A DNA stretch of 64,000 bases, taken from contig BLSF01000063.1 in the NCBI GenBank assembly GCA_012862575.1, positions 1-64,000 of the forward strand, read 5' to 3'. Shown here piece after piece: positions 7,519 through 19,500 of the stretch. The position numbers and the translations under genes were made by a program. Below the pieces are notes generated by a model. It ran no database searches. It saw only the letters and a program-made list of their open reading frames with translations, and was not told where the DNA came from. Position 1 is the stretch's first letter; each line of letters opens with the position of its first letter. This stretch comes from Parietichytrium sp. I65-24A (lineage: Eukaryota > Sar > Bigyra > Thraustochytrida > Thraustochytriidae).

Positions 7519-10299
7519 TTAACGTTCCTCTGGATGAGTTTCCAGAGACCTCCTTCGCGCAGAAGATGGTGAAAATTTAACCCCAGAGTGCGACGAGAGC
7601 GGCGAGAGAGCGGAAGAGAGAGCCGCGATGGAACTGTCGGTCGAGGCTTGAGACTCCTTTGCCGCTTGCAAGACCACGGCTGGGTCGACTCGTCTTGGCT
7701 GACCGACTACCCCAAGTCCTGCGCCAGTATATCTCATCTCATGTCGAACAAGAAGTTCGGAAATGTACTCTAAGACCACAGACTCATCATCGAATGACCT
7801 GTCCAAGTTTGTGTGCGGGTATGCAAACTCGCAATAGATGAGAAGCTGGCACTTGAGAGGGTTCGCGACACTACGAGCATGGACCACGTAGTTGCCGCTG
7901 AATTTGTCCGGCATAGAAGCCAGAAAAGCCTTGTACTCCTGCCGCATTTGTACGAGACGGGCAGTTGTAATGCAGTCAAAGTCAACGTCAAGCACGTATG
8001 CACGGCCACGGTTTTTGGACATCTTGTAGTTAAATATTTTCGTGTCTGCGAGAACGCGATTTTCGACCACCGTGACAGTTCCATCCCAGCGCAGAAGCTC
8101 AGTCGCATACAAATGGATGCGGAGGACCAACATGCGAATTGCGTCATCGCCAACGTCCAAGTGATCGCCACAGTCAAAAGGATGGATGACGAAGAGATAG
8201 ATGACGTTCTCGAAGGCCACTTTAACAGTATTGCCAAAGATAAAGCTCCATGCCACAAGGGCGCCGCTCAACGCGACCCACACCTCCAAGACATTTACGT
8301 TAAAAATGGCCAGCGAGATCATAAACACAATAACCAAGTTCAGACCCAAAAGAAATGTATCTAAACCCTTGAAAACCTGCCCCGCATCTTGGAGTGTGAT
8401 AGAAAGGGTTCTACGATCGACAAAAAAGTTTGCCACCATTTTCTGAACCGCTTTTGGGGTGAGGTACCCTGTTCCTGCAGGGTCCAGGTGCTCCTTCCAC
8501 AGAGTGTCGATGTCGACGTCGGAGAACGCATACACTTCACAAATGACATCGGTGAACTCTGCTTTGGAGATTTTACGGGAGTCCTTGCGCTTGGTTCGAC
8601 GCATCTTAATGAGACGCCCATCAGGGCTGCGAGCCCACGTTGTTCGCACAGACACGTTTTTAAAGCTTTTGCTTGACCTCCTGGATCCCTGAGAGCTGTC
8701 TGTGGACCTTATTGAATCCGCTGTTGCTTCCTCCGCCTTGTCGTTGACGATTTCGGTAATCGATACGGTCCCCGTGGACCTCTCAAACACCGTGCTCCCA
8801 TCAGGTCCCGTCACCAGAGGTTTGTGTGCATGTACGTCGTTCGTAGCACCAATCGTACTGGTGAACAGTGGCCCGGTTTGCAAGTTTGAGGCGTCTCCGA
8901 GATTCGCAGAGTTTGTATTTACGCCGTGCATCATATTTAGTTGCCCACGCAGAACCCTAGTGCCCCCGTCGGTGGCCCTCACACCTCCCATCCTATCCGC
9001 AGAGTGAGTTCTGCGGAGTTGGGCTTGCGCAGACTGCAAGTCTCGTGTCATTTTGATGGCGCGACGGGCTTCTGCAAAGGCATAAATCCGGTCGAAGATC
9101 TTGCTGGCCAGCTGCGGGGCAACATAACTAGCGTACGCGCTCTCCTCACCAGGGGGCAACGGAACATGCTTGTGGCCGCGAGGGAGCTCAAAGCCGTCTA
9201 CCTCATGAGTGTCAATGTAGTGCGCGACACGGTGCCAAGCTGCTGGGTCGAGGGCTTTGCCTTCCGTGGGAGTGTCGATAACCTTACTGTACAAGAATGC
9301 GAAGAGCACGGTTGGGTCGATGCCCTGCAAAGTATACATGATGCGCTCCTGGTTCAAAGACGTTGCTGCACGATCTGTGTACGCTCGAGTGTTGAAACCC
9401 TGCGCCAGATACGTCCGCACCAAAATTTTTGCAAAGTTTGCAAAGAAGATCAGCATTATAATCAAAAGTGCGCGTAAGAACCGGGTGTACTGCGGCTCCC
9501 AACTCGAATAGACGTCGCCTTGACCGTCTCTCGGTGCCAAGGCGACGAAGAAAATTATCATTAGCAAGAGGTGTACCCAGATATAGCTCTCTGTCTGTGC
9601 CTCTGCGATGTAAAAATGCAGCGTGCTCATAGCGCGCTGCGCGTCAGGATTTTGCGTCATGCGCATAGCGATAACGAGTAGGCGAAGCGTTCCAAGGATG
9701 ATGGCCCCTGTGATGAGAAACAGGCATCCAAAAGCTCCAAGTATGCACAAGATACGGCCCCATGTAACATTCCCTGTGGCTACTTCGATTGCAATCCCGG
9801 CTGCTATTAAAACTATACCTACAATGAAGGAAGTGCTTTGCGCGATGAAGAGCTTCCCAAACTGGTTGCCCGAAGAGTCCAGAGAAAACTCCAAGTCATC
9901 TACGTCAGCCTCGGTGTGGGTGTCCTCCTCGGGTTGCTCTGGTTTGACATCCGCGCTCAAGAGGGACTTTTCTCGGACTTCCGCGCTCCCGTGCAGAGCT
10001 TGCCTGAACTCCTGGATGCTATTGACGTGGATCGTCGCGTCTTCCTTGCTCCCCGTACGGTCATCTTTGTTGGTAGAGTTGAGCCGAAATCGCGTGCTCG
10101 TATTGAAGCGTGAACTGCCGGCTCGAGAGTACTCCCTGGAAAAGATGCGACGTTTGCTCATGCCAACGTCACGAGTGATGCCCGGCGGCGGAGACGAGCT
10201 GCTGTCCTCCACGACGACCTGTTGCAACGGAGCCGATTCGACCTCGGTGATTGCCGAGCCCATTCTGAGCTGTCTGCTACTCTCCATCTTTCCAAACAT
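7519..10299 (-). CDS. MscS/MSL-type mechanosensitive ion channel
   Basis: A 926-residue membrane protein of the MscS-like family, close in plan to plant MSL8-10, which gate ions or anions when membrane tension rises. A long polar N-terminus is followed by membrane segments at about 148-172, 181-212, 238-255 and 272-296. A cytosolic loop (about 300-640) includes a degenerate EF-hand-like site (DPAGTGYLTPKA; lacks the usual acidic position 12). The pore block lies at about 645-700 (LLGLNLVIVFMISLAIF; LSGALVAWSFIFGNTVKVAF), followed by the MscS beta domain with HPFDCGDHLDVG and ENRVLADTKIFNYKMS. The open frame begins at a GTG; the first ATG (10299) is used. The C-terminus is Ser-rich. No sorting signal was identified, so plasma-membrane versus endomembrane location is unknown. 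Confidence 0.88.
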   Translation of the reverse strand: MFGKMESSRQLRMGSAITEVESAPLQQVVVEDSSSSPPPGITRDVGMSKRRIFSREYSRAGSSRFNTSTRFRLNSTNKDDRTGSKEDATIHVNSIQEFRQALHGSAEVREKSLLSADVKPEQPEEDTHTEADVDDLEFSLDSSGNQFGKLFIAQSTSFIVGIVLIAAGIAIEVATGNVTWGRILCILGAFGCLFLITGAIILGTLRLLVIAMRMTQNPDAQRAMSTLHFYIAEAQTESYIWVHLLLMIIFFVALAPRDGQGDVYSSWEPQYTRFLRALLIIMLIFFANFAKILVRTYLAQGFNTRAYTDRAATSLNQERIMYTLQGIDPTVLFAFLYSKVIDTPTEGKALDPAAWHRVAHYIDTHEVDGFELPRGHKHVPLPPGEESAYASYVAPQLASKIFDRIYAFAEARRAIKMTRDLQSAQAQLRRTHSADRMGGVRATDGGTRVLRGQLNMMHGVNTNSANLGDASNLQTGPLFTSTIGATNDVHAHKPLVTGPDGSTVFERSTGTVSITEIVNDKAEEATADSIRSTDSSQGSRRSSKSFKNVSVRTTWARSPDGRLIKMRRTKRKDSRKISKAEFTDVICEVYAFSDVDIDTLWKEHLDPAGTGYLTPKAVQKMVANFFVDRRTLSITLQDAGQVFKGLDTFLLGLNLVIVFMISLAIFNVNVLEVWVALSGALVAWSFIFGNTVKVAFENVIYLFVIHPFDCGDHLDVGDDAIRMLVLRIHLYATELLRWDGTVTVVENRVLADTKIFNYKMSKNRGRAYVLDVDFDCITTARLVQMRQEYKAFLASMPDKFSGNYVVHARSVANPLKCQLLIYCEFAYPHTNLDRSFDDESVVLEYISELLVRHEMRYTGAGLGVVGQPRRVDPAVVLQAAKESQASTDSSIAALSSALSPLSSHSGVKFSPSSARRRSLETHPEER

Positions 10300-13200
10300 T
10301 GTGCGTCGTGATGCGACTGAGTTATCCGAGATCACTGCTTGCTCTTCGCGTTCGAGTTCCACGAGACGCCAATTGACGAGCCCTGGTTTCGTGGTAGAGG
10401 TGTGGGAATTTTAGCTGCTTGCGACCAACTCGGACGAAAGCACTTTTGCATTTGATGTCCACTTCCACACGTGGGGGGGCGAAGCTTCAGGTTCTGCTTC
10501 TCACCTTTTGATTCTCCGCACGTGTGGGATGTGGCGTTCGATGTACGTGTAAGGAATCGGTATCAGAACACTATGCGTTCTTGATTTACAAGTCGATCGT
10601 TACTGGCGAGGCTCTTTCCAACCTCGCAGTTCCTGCGGACTCTTTGCACCCTCCCAACAGCACAACTCGCGTTTTCGCTTTCTCGCCCCCGTTGCCAGCA
10701 GGCTTTCCGAGAGGGAAGCGGCTCTGCCGCACGGCGTGCACGGCGTGCACAGCGTCCACGGCGCACTCTTCGATTCTTGACTGCTCAACGAGCCTTCCCA
10801 CGGATTCAATGATGGCGGATGACGCTGCACGAAGCCTTCACAATCCTTCCAGTACGATTCGCACCAGCCCTCTGGAAGAGCGTGCAGAATCTTGCAGCGT
10901 TTCAACCAATTGCTTCTAGAATCAGATACAGGTGCACGCACGGTCGCAGGGGTACCAGCGCTGACTGCGACTAAGCTGGTAGCGCCAAACAAACAAACAA
11001 ACAAACAAACAAATTTTAATCGCGCGATGTATACAGTCAGCCACAGTCAGCCTCAGTCAGAGGAAAAGACCTTGGACCGTGGATACCGTGGATCGAAAAT
11101 CGCTTCGAACAACGGGGCTTGGTCCCAATTCTGTTCTGGACTACGTAAGCTTGCGCGCTACGACAGCTACGAGCGCTTGGCCCAGGGAGAGGAAGAGGAA
11201 GAGGAAGAGGAAATATGAAGAGGAAGGAGACATGGAGAGGAAGGAGCTGAGAGACTCGGAGACCTTGGGAGACTGCCAGAGTTGCGGTAGTTGCGGGTTG
11301 CAAGGGCCAGTCAATTGCATCACCCGCCCACTAACGAGGTAGGTCTCTTGATGAGTCTCACTTTTCCCGTCCTCCTCACTCCTCCTTCTCTCGCGTGCTA
11401 GACTATGTGAGCTATGTAAGCTGTGAATTCTGTGAATTGTGAATGCATTATGGCTGCGTCGTGTAACACCTTTCGTTTCGTTTTCTTTCTAACAGTAAAT
11501 TCTATTTTTCTCGGACAGCTTTACGCGTTGTGCGTTTGTGCAGCAGAAGATAGAAAGATATCTATCTATTCATTTCTCCTCTACCCTTATGGATAGTTGC
11601 GGCTACTGTAGAAGAAGAATCGTCGTTGAAACTGTGAGTGAAAATAGAAAAATGAATGAAAGATTGAATGGAAAAATTGGCTGTAAATTCTCTGCCGGGA
11701 AAAAAGTAGGAAAATGTGTTAGTCTTAATCTCTGCTTGACCAGGACTATTGCACGCTGGTATCGCACACTGGAAAGCCAACTATCAAGTGCTGTAGTGAC
11801 GCTGCCGCTGGCACCTGCCCAGCGGAAACGCTGATTGTTGTGGCCAGGCAATACGGTGGGACCCGCTACGTACATGATCATCATCATCATTTACTGACTG
11901 TGAAAGTACACCAAAAACAGTTCAAAAGCAACGGTTGGTTGATGTGATCGGAAGCACCGAAAGCGTTCTAAATTGGTAAGAGTAAGCCTGTTCTTAAAGT
12001 CAGAACCACGTGGTTAGAACTGTCAGAGTAGAACCAGCAAAAGTGAAAGAAGGTGCGGGAAGCGGGAAGAACCAAACCCAGAAACCGTAGACAAAGGTCT
12101 ACTGTCCACATTACCGCATCGTATCCATGCACCCTATAGTAGTAGCTACTGATTAGATAGTCGAGAAGGTGGAAGAGCTGGTGCTGAGTTCCAGTATATG
12201 ATGGTATGGACCTCCTACTGCTGGCGATAATTCTTCGAGGCGCTAACCGGATTCGTAGTGAGTGATAGTGGACACTGCAACTCCTGTGACCCGAGTTCCA
12301 GCCATTTCTAGTTGCCTGATTGACAGCATTTGATTGAGGTTGACAGGCATTGTCACGATTTGCGTGCTATTTAGATTTCTGTTTTTGCAGTTTTTGCTTC
12401 GTTTTGCTTTCTGCTTTGACTCCAACGCCGGTTTTCCCACTTCCTTACTTTTGCTTTTCCTGATTTTTATTTCTATTTCCCTTTTCTTTCCGCTTTTTGT
12501 TCTTAATAGAACCGATCGATTCGAATTACCAAGTCGGCGGTTGGAATAAGCGAGCCAAACGGTCGCACTGCACTGCAACTTACACATGAACGCCGAGCCA
12601 GCCGAGCCAGCCGAGCCTCGAGAGATGCCTCGAGTCGGAATTTGTGGTCCGTGAACACTCCGTGAACAGCGAGCTGTTGCCGTGGTCGACCCCTGTGGAC
12701 CTGCGATGGACTGGCGGAGGACGCAGGGTATCCATCAAACGCCAGGATCTTGGCTGTGCGAGTCAGACGCATCTCCATCATCATCGCCATGCCCCCAGAG
12801 TTAGCGGAACGGAATTCTGAATGCCAAAATCCTTTTCCGGAGCATGGATGAGAGATGAGCATGGCTCGGTGAGCTCGGTGCAAACCTGTACGCGAGTACC
12901 AATGCCGAGTACCTTTGTCACACTGTCACTGCATCCATACCTGCATGCTCTGGCTGGAGTGTCAACTATCTATCTAGGTCACTTGCGCGGAGGTGTTTGC
13001 ACGTCCAAGTGAGGGAGGTGGCGTGCGCTAAGGAGACAATGAACTGCAGGATCCAGAACTCAACGCGCACACGCGTACTTGTAGCTCTGCCCAAACTCTG
13101 TGTCTTCTTCGCAGTCTTCAAAGTTTCATTTCAACTAATCAATTGAAATCAATTGACAGTGAAACAAGAAGACAAAACAAACACAAAGGTGAAAAGTAGA

Positions 13201-13585
13201 TTGATAGCGAACACACGCTCCGTGACCATCCGTGACCTCGTTACTGAGTACCACATCATACCACATCAACCACATCCCTCGAACCTGGGACGTTCCATGA
13301 TCTGTGATTGATCCTGTTTTGATCCTAAGGACATCTTGTAGACATCTAAGGACCTCAACGAAAAGGCCCACATGAAAGTGAAGCCAAAGGTCGTCACTGA
13401 TGGCCTCGCCGTGACGCGAGACGGCCTAGTCCCGACAAGATGGACGAGATGGGGTAGATAGATGTAGATAGGGGAGATGAGGTAGATGGGGAGGAAAAAG
13501 CTGGGAAATTTACAAGCGAGGAAAGGGAGGGCACACAAAGTAGGGAGTTGAGGTGGTCCGGCCAAAGTAGGACGAGCATGAGAGG
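10300..13585. other. 3.3-kb gene-poor region
   Basis: The largest empty interval of the window. It contains a CAAA microsatellite (about 10986-11010), a GAGGAA run (about 11190-11222), poly-T and pyrimidine tracts, ATC runs near 11878 and repeated GAGTACC-type motifs (12895-12912, 13241-13251). All frames are short, start with non-ATG codons or have low-complexity composition. No tRNA-like cloverleaf was found by eye. It may carry VPS13 regulatory sequence or a non-coding RNA; neither is shown. Confidence 0.5.
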
Positions 13586-16500
13586 ATGTTGGAAAGCGCG
13601 ATCGCAGAAGTGCTGAGCACGTGAGTTCCACAGGCAAGGTTGGATTCGGAGTTGAGAGGGTTGAGGGTGAGGCTCATGGAAGGAGGGACTGAGCTGAGTG
13701 CACTTGAGAGACTAATCGCAACTGTTGTACAGGTTTTTGGAGGACGTCAAGCATGAGTCTGTGCGCATCAGCTTCAGAGAAGGCAAGTGCGTTCTCAAGG
13801 ATTGCTCGATCAAGCCAGGCGTGTGGGAAGGAGTCGGGCTCCCATTTGAGGTGATCTCAGCCACAATTGCGGAGCTCTCTATCAAATTGGACTGGAGTTG
13901 GACCAAATTCACATCATCGGCGTCAATATTTGTCCGTGGAATTAAAGTGAAAGTACGGCCATTCACGGACCCAGACTCTCAGTCATTCTCCTTTGAGTCA
14001 GCCAAGAATGCCGCACTTGCTCGAAAACGCAACGCAATTCAGCGAGCGTTAAGAGCACATATTGAACAGCATCAGGCGCAAGCATCAAAGTCCTCTAAAT
14101 GCAAGAGCGACAGCTGGGTACAGCGATTTGTCAGCAAGCTCATACGATCTGCAAAGATGGACGTCAAAGACATCGAGTTTGAATTCGTGGATAAGCAGGG
14201 ACTTTCTGGCAGCAATATTACTGGGCTTCTTCTTGTTGTTGGACACGTTACCTTGGAGGATGACGTAAACTTCAACTCGGAGCTCGTTTGCCTCTCTTCG
14301 GACGATCCATCTCTAGTGCGGAAAATTCTTGCTGTGGAAGGCTTGGCCCTCAAAGTCGAGGAGGACCCGCAATTTCCGACTCAATGCGAGGTCCTGGCGC
14401 CGGTTTCATTCTCCACAAAGTTTGTGCTGGACCCGCAAACCTTTGCTGTGGAGCTCAACCTGGAGTGCGACGAGGTGCAGTTTCCACAAGTGGCGCCAGA
14501 TCTGACGCATAATCTCATCTCGCTGGTTTGGAGTTGGGTATTTCTGGATGAATGGATACGACGCAAAAGTCAGGTCGAGTTTCCTGTCCAACCATGTGCA
14601 CGATTTCGATGGGCCGTCAAGAATGTTCGGCGTAAGCTCCGCGAACGAAACTTTTGGCAGCGACCTTCTGAACTTTTGAAATCACACTTTAAGAGCTTGA
14701 TTGCTCACTCGGAGGACCAAAACAATCTGTGGCTGAGAGGCTTGGAAGAACGCTGCCCAAGTAGTGTACTCCTGGAGTGGAGAAAAGAGGTTTGGCACGA
14801 GAGCTCTATAAAGACAATTGAGCAGCCCTTGCCAGTCTGGAAAAGCTTCCTGTCCACAGTTGCCGCGACGGATTTGGAGGAGAGCAGTTTACAACCTACC
14901 ACTGAGGAAACTGTTGGATCAGAGGACGGCAACGTAGCCAACGAAGAGACGAACGATGTTCCGTTGCGGATCATTCGATTCAAGGTTCGGCGAGTTCTAA
15001 TGTCTCTTGTTGATGAGCACGGATTCGAATCGTGCTTCATCCGGCTTGGCGCGAGTTGCGCGTATATAGAAGGTACAGCAACGAAGCAAGTCCTTTTCAA
15101 CTTGGACGAGATTTTCATCGCGCGAAGCTCGGGTCGAGGGGACAACTCCACCTCAAGCTTGATCTCCATTCGCCGATCCATAGCAAAACGAATCATCCCC
15201 GCCGGCCCACTCGGATCCGTCCTGACGAAGCCCGAAGAAAGTGGAATAGAGGTCTTCGCGACACCTGCCGAGGAGATTGCTCAGAGCGGCGAGGACACCG
15301 AGAGCGATGACGAAAGCGAATTTTACGACGCCTCCAATGGAGTGGAAGAGGCTTATTCAAAGACGGAGCGCCTCATGCACAATGCTGCCCCTCTCAGAAT
15401 CCGTGTGGAGCTCAAAGTGGGGTGTCCGGCCAACATCTCGATTGTTGTAGAACCCCTGGAGCTTGTTTGGGTCGAGGAGATTCTGTGTCGCGTGATACAC
15501 TTTGCGCAAAACATGTCCAAGGTCGGCTCTTTAATGAGTTATCGCAAAGCAACAAAAGATTGGGACCCTAAAAGGGTGGTGCCCGATTCTGGCTTTCCGA
15601 CTGTCAAGGTGAGATTTGGCGCGCCGGTCATTGGATTTTACTCAGTCTCTCGCCCCGACAAATTGAGTTGCGCGTTGGACCTGGGGTACTTCAGCGTGAG
15701 CACTTCCAGCGAAGAGGGCACCCAAAAGTATGACTTGAATTTGCAAGGGGCGAAATTTCTCGTGTTGAGCTCAACAAAGACTGAAGCCGGCTTGAGTGGC
15801 CAACTGCTTCGTCCTTTTCGATTTCGTGCGGAAGACTACTATGCGGAGTGCAGCGCGGGGCCGATGGATCTGGGGGGTGCAATCGTGATGCCACCGAAGA
15901 CTCGGCAGCCGATAATATGCTCGTTCAAACTCTCTCAAAGCACCTCCGATGATGCAATATCGTTTGTGCTCTCGTCTACATCCTTTGTCGCCCTTCTTGA
16001 TGTCTGGGGTCACTCAAGCGCAACTATGATTGGACTTCACGCTCTTGCAGATTGCGAGTCGGATTTTGATGGTTCCAGCTCCGTGGTCTCGAGTGCGGCC
16101 TCTGAGAACGTGGTCCCTACAGACTCCATATTGAACTTTGATGTGCGACTAGACGCGGTAGCGATCATTTTTCGCGACACCGGTAATGAACACGAGAACG
16201 CATCCGACCTCGTGCAATTGTCAATGGCACACTCGCAGGCGAAAGGATCTCTGAATTTTTGGGGTCAATTGGTCGATACCACAGTCAGCGTCAAGCAACT
16301 GTCTTGCTCAGAAGGAGATGCTGGGCCTTGCCTTCTCTCGCCTTGTGATGTGCAAGTGTCTGGCTCTTCGTTCCACGGGCAATGGAGCGTGAATCTTCCG
16401 GACGTCATTGACATCAGATGGTTTCCACCTGTGGTTGCGGCGGTTTCGCAAAAGGTGTTTGAATTCACTGGAGTTGACGACCAGCTAGAGTCGATGTCTG

Positions 16501-19500
16501 TCATGCTTCAGAGCACTGTGGTTCAGCGATCATCGTTTGTAGTTCGAGCAAAGTCAAGCGTCTCAATTACTATGGCGGGCTTGAATTGCACACTATACAA
16601 GTTAAGGGGCCCACTCTGCACGTTTTCGATCTTGGAACTCACCTCGCAACTTCAATTGGACCCCCCAAATCAAGTAGATCTCGAGTGGAGTCTTCGAGAC
16701 ATTTCTGTGCGGGACGTTCGGGAAAGTGCACCAAGCGTATACCCAGTTCCTCAACAAATCCTTGGGGCTTTGCCAAAGACATGCTCTGAGTCCCTTATTA
16801 AATGTCACGTGTGTCGCAGATCCCGTACGCGTGCAGATCCAGGAAGCGTCTATGTTCAAGTTAATCTTGCGGAACTTGCCGTCTCCTTTTGGCAGCCGTA
16901 TTTGCTGGAACTTTTAGATTACACGTCCAGTGCAGTCCTGGACGTACTGAGTTACACAGCCAAAAGCACGCTGGCTGCTCATACTTCAGTTATGCAACAA
17001 AGCGGGCCCACTTTCAAAGCGGTCGTGAATACCGGCAGGATGGAGATGTATTTTCCGGCATCCATCAGCCAGGTCTATCCACACCTCAAAGCGCAAATTT
17101 CTTCGCTGCAACTTTGCTCCAAAAGCAACTCACCTTTGGAATGCAACATCATAAGTCTTCAATTGTGCTCTGTGAACGAAGCGGATGATGACCCAAAGAA
17201 AATCATTGCTCTGAATGAACTACCTTTAAGACTCAGCGAAGAGGATGGATCAAAGACTCTATCATTATCAAATATTAATGTCGACCTTGATGCCGCCTCA
17301 CTGGCAACGACAATCAATTGCCTCGACTGCAACGTGCTGAGCAACACCACGTTGTTTGACGCTGTGCTTTTGCACCAAATGCAACAAGAAGCTGAATCCC
17401 CGCCTACGTCTAGCGGCAAGAAACCTGTGATCGTATACTGGAAAGAGATGCTTGCAGCAAAGCAAAAGCAGCAGTCAAGTCGAGTGTCGGTCAGCGCTTT
17501 ACGCATATCGTTCACGGATGCACCAATATCGATCGCTGTACAGGAAATCCAATTCAAGTCCGACACTCGATTCGACGTCAAAGCTCTCGGTTTCGCATTC
17601 GAGAATACTTTGCAGGTCGATGGGCTGGCCGTTCACTACGGAGACCTTCCTTTGCTAGGGCAGAGACAAGATTACCACCCCTGGAAGTCATGCCACCAAG
17701 AACATTTCGAGACGGGACGGACGATGCTGGAAGAGGATGTTGATTTGGTCCAACTGAACGCTCACATAAAACATGATCCTGCAAACGGGGCTCTCAATCT
17801 TCGCTTCTCTTTGGACAATATATGTCTTGGATGTGACGTGGACGCGGTATTCGACCTGGCAAATTACGCACACACAGTCGAGCAAAATTTACATAGCCTT
17901 CGAGCTAGGCAATCTGAGTCGACGCCCGAGTCGAGCATATCTCGTGAGAACCTGGTATTGAGAAGGAAGGTGGCCATAGAGGCGGAGATATTTGAGGCTA
18001 AAATATATCTGCGAGATCCATCGCCATCTGAGCTCACAGCAGATGAGAAATGTACCTCAGTGATCGAAACTACAGTCACGATTGTGGGGATGGCAGCGAG
18101 CTCTTTCTGCAAGAATAAGAGGCAACTTGACGAGGGGGCGCTGCACGTCAAGTGTCAGGTAGACGCTATTCAAGAGAATGGCTCGCAATCGTCGCCATCA
18201 GCTGCGACCGCAACAATGCAGCAGTTTGGGATGTCTATGACCCAGAGTATGCTTGTTTCAATGGACGATAACCTAGGCAGAGGTTCAAGGACGGAGAGCA
18301 AGTCCTTCCCGGTGTGCAAGCAATTTACGTTTGATACAAGGTGGGATTTGCCATTTCTCTCCGCGTCGCAAGTTCACCAAGTAAACTTGCAACAGACGTC
18401 CGATGTTATGTGCTTTTTGACCAAAGAGGTTGCCATTCTGCTTGTGCATAATATCGAGCGGTTTCGGGAGAGGCTCTCCACTGCGTCCTGGAACAAGAAC
18501 AGAGATGAACCCGAGACACCTTTTCTTGTGTCTCACGATGGCACGATGCTGAAGAAAAAGAAAATCGCCTTTTCCTTCGGGTCGTTGGGGCTTAAGCTTG
18601 GCCCAAATGAGTCAGGGTTTGCCCAAGATTTTGCTATGGAAGTAAGGGGCTATACCAAGCAATGTGAGGAGAGGATCACTGGTCAGGTTTTGCCAGGAGA
18701 TTTGATAGGTCTTGTGAACGGGTTAAGTGTGCAGGGAATGGACCTCAACGCGATCAAAACAGTTCTCCGTGATGCGCAGAGGCCTTGTCATATTGTTTTT
18801 CTGAGGTCCGCGCGCACGCAAAACTCGCCATGTGACCCGCTTTTGTTTGTTCCGGTAGCGCGCAGTACCTGGGTCTGCCGTAATTGCTCTGCGCTGCAGC
18901 CTGTCGAGGACCGAGCTGTCCAAGGCAGACTTCAATGCACTTGTTGCCAATCTGTGCATCGCAGTTTTGCACTTGACGAGCAGGGTGAAGCCGTACCGCA
19001 ATCTGCAAATGCGCAAGAAGAGGGCACCTCCGTAGTTGTTGACGTGTATGAGAACCAGCGTTACTTTATGCTCCTTGGCTGGTCTTCAACGCTCCTGCCC
19101 GGTGATCCTCACAATTGGACCGATGAGTCCGGAACCCTACCTACGAGCTTCGAGCAAGCTGCCTCATTACCACCAACTACAAATGGTGATCTCATGTGGA
19201 AATGGAAAACTCAGTGGTCCATCGATTGCAGATCTTCTGACGAGGAGGGGTGGCTTTATGCCAAGAACTTCTCCGAGGTACACCAAGGGCGGCGAATACC
19301 AAAGAGCAGCGACTCTGTGCGACGCCGCAAATGGGTGCGACACCGCACCCTCGTCCGAGCGCAGGATGGAGCGCTTGAAGAGGCTTCTCAAGCAAAGGAG
19401 GAGGAGGAGGAGAGGCGTCAAAGCGACAAGAAAGATGGTCAGACAGACATTGATGAGCTGGTCAAAACCAAGAGTGCCGATGTGGCAGAGACTAGTGCGC

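Noticed and set aside
10524-10919. A 131-aa frame in the gene-free interval
   Set aside because: No ATG at its start, repeat-derived CTAC segment and no recognisable domain.
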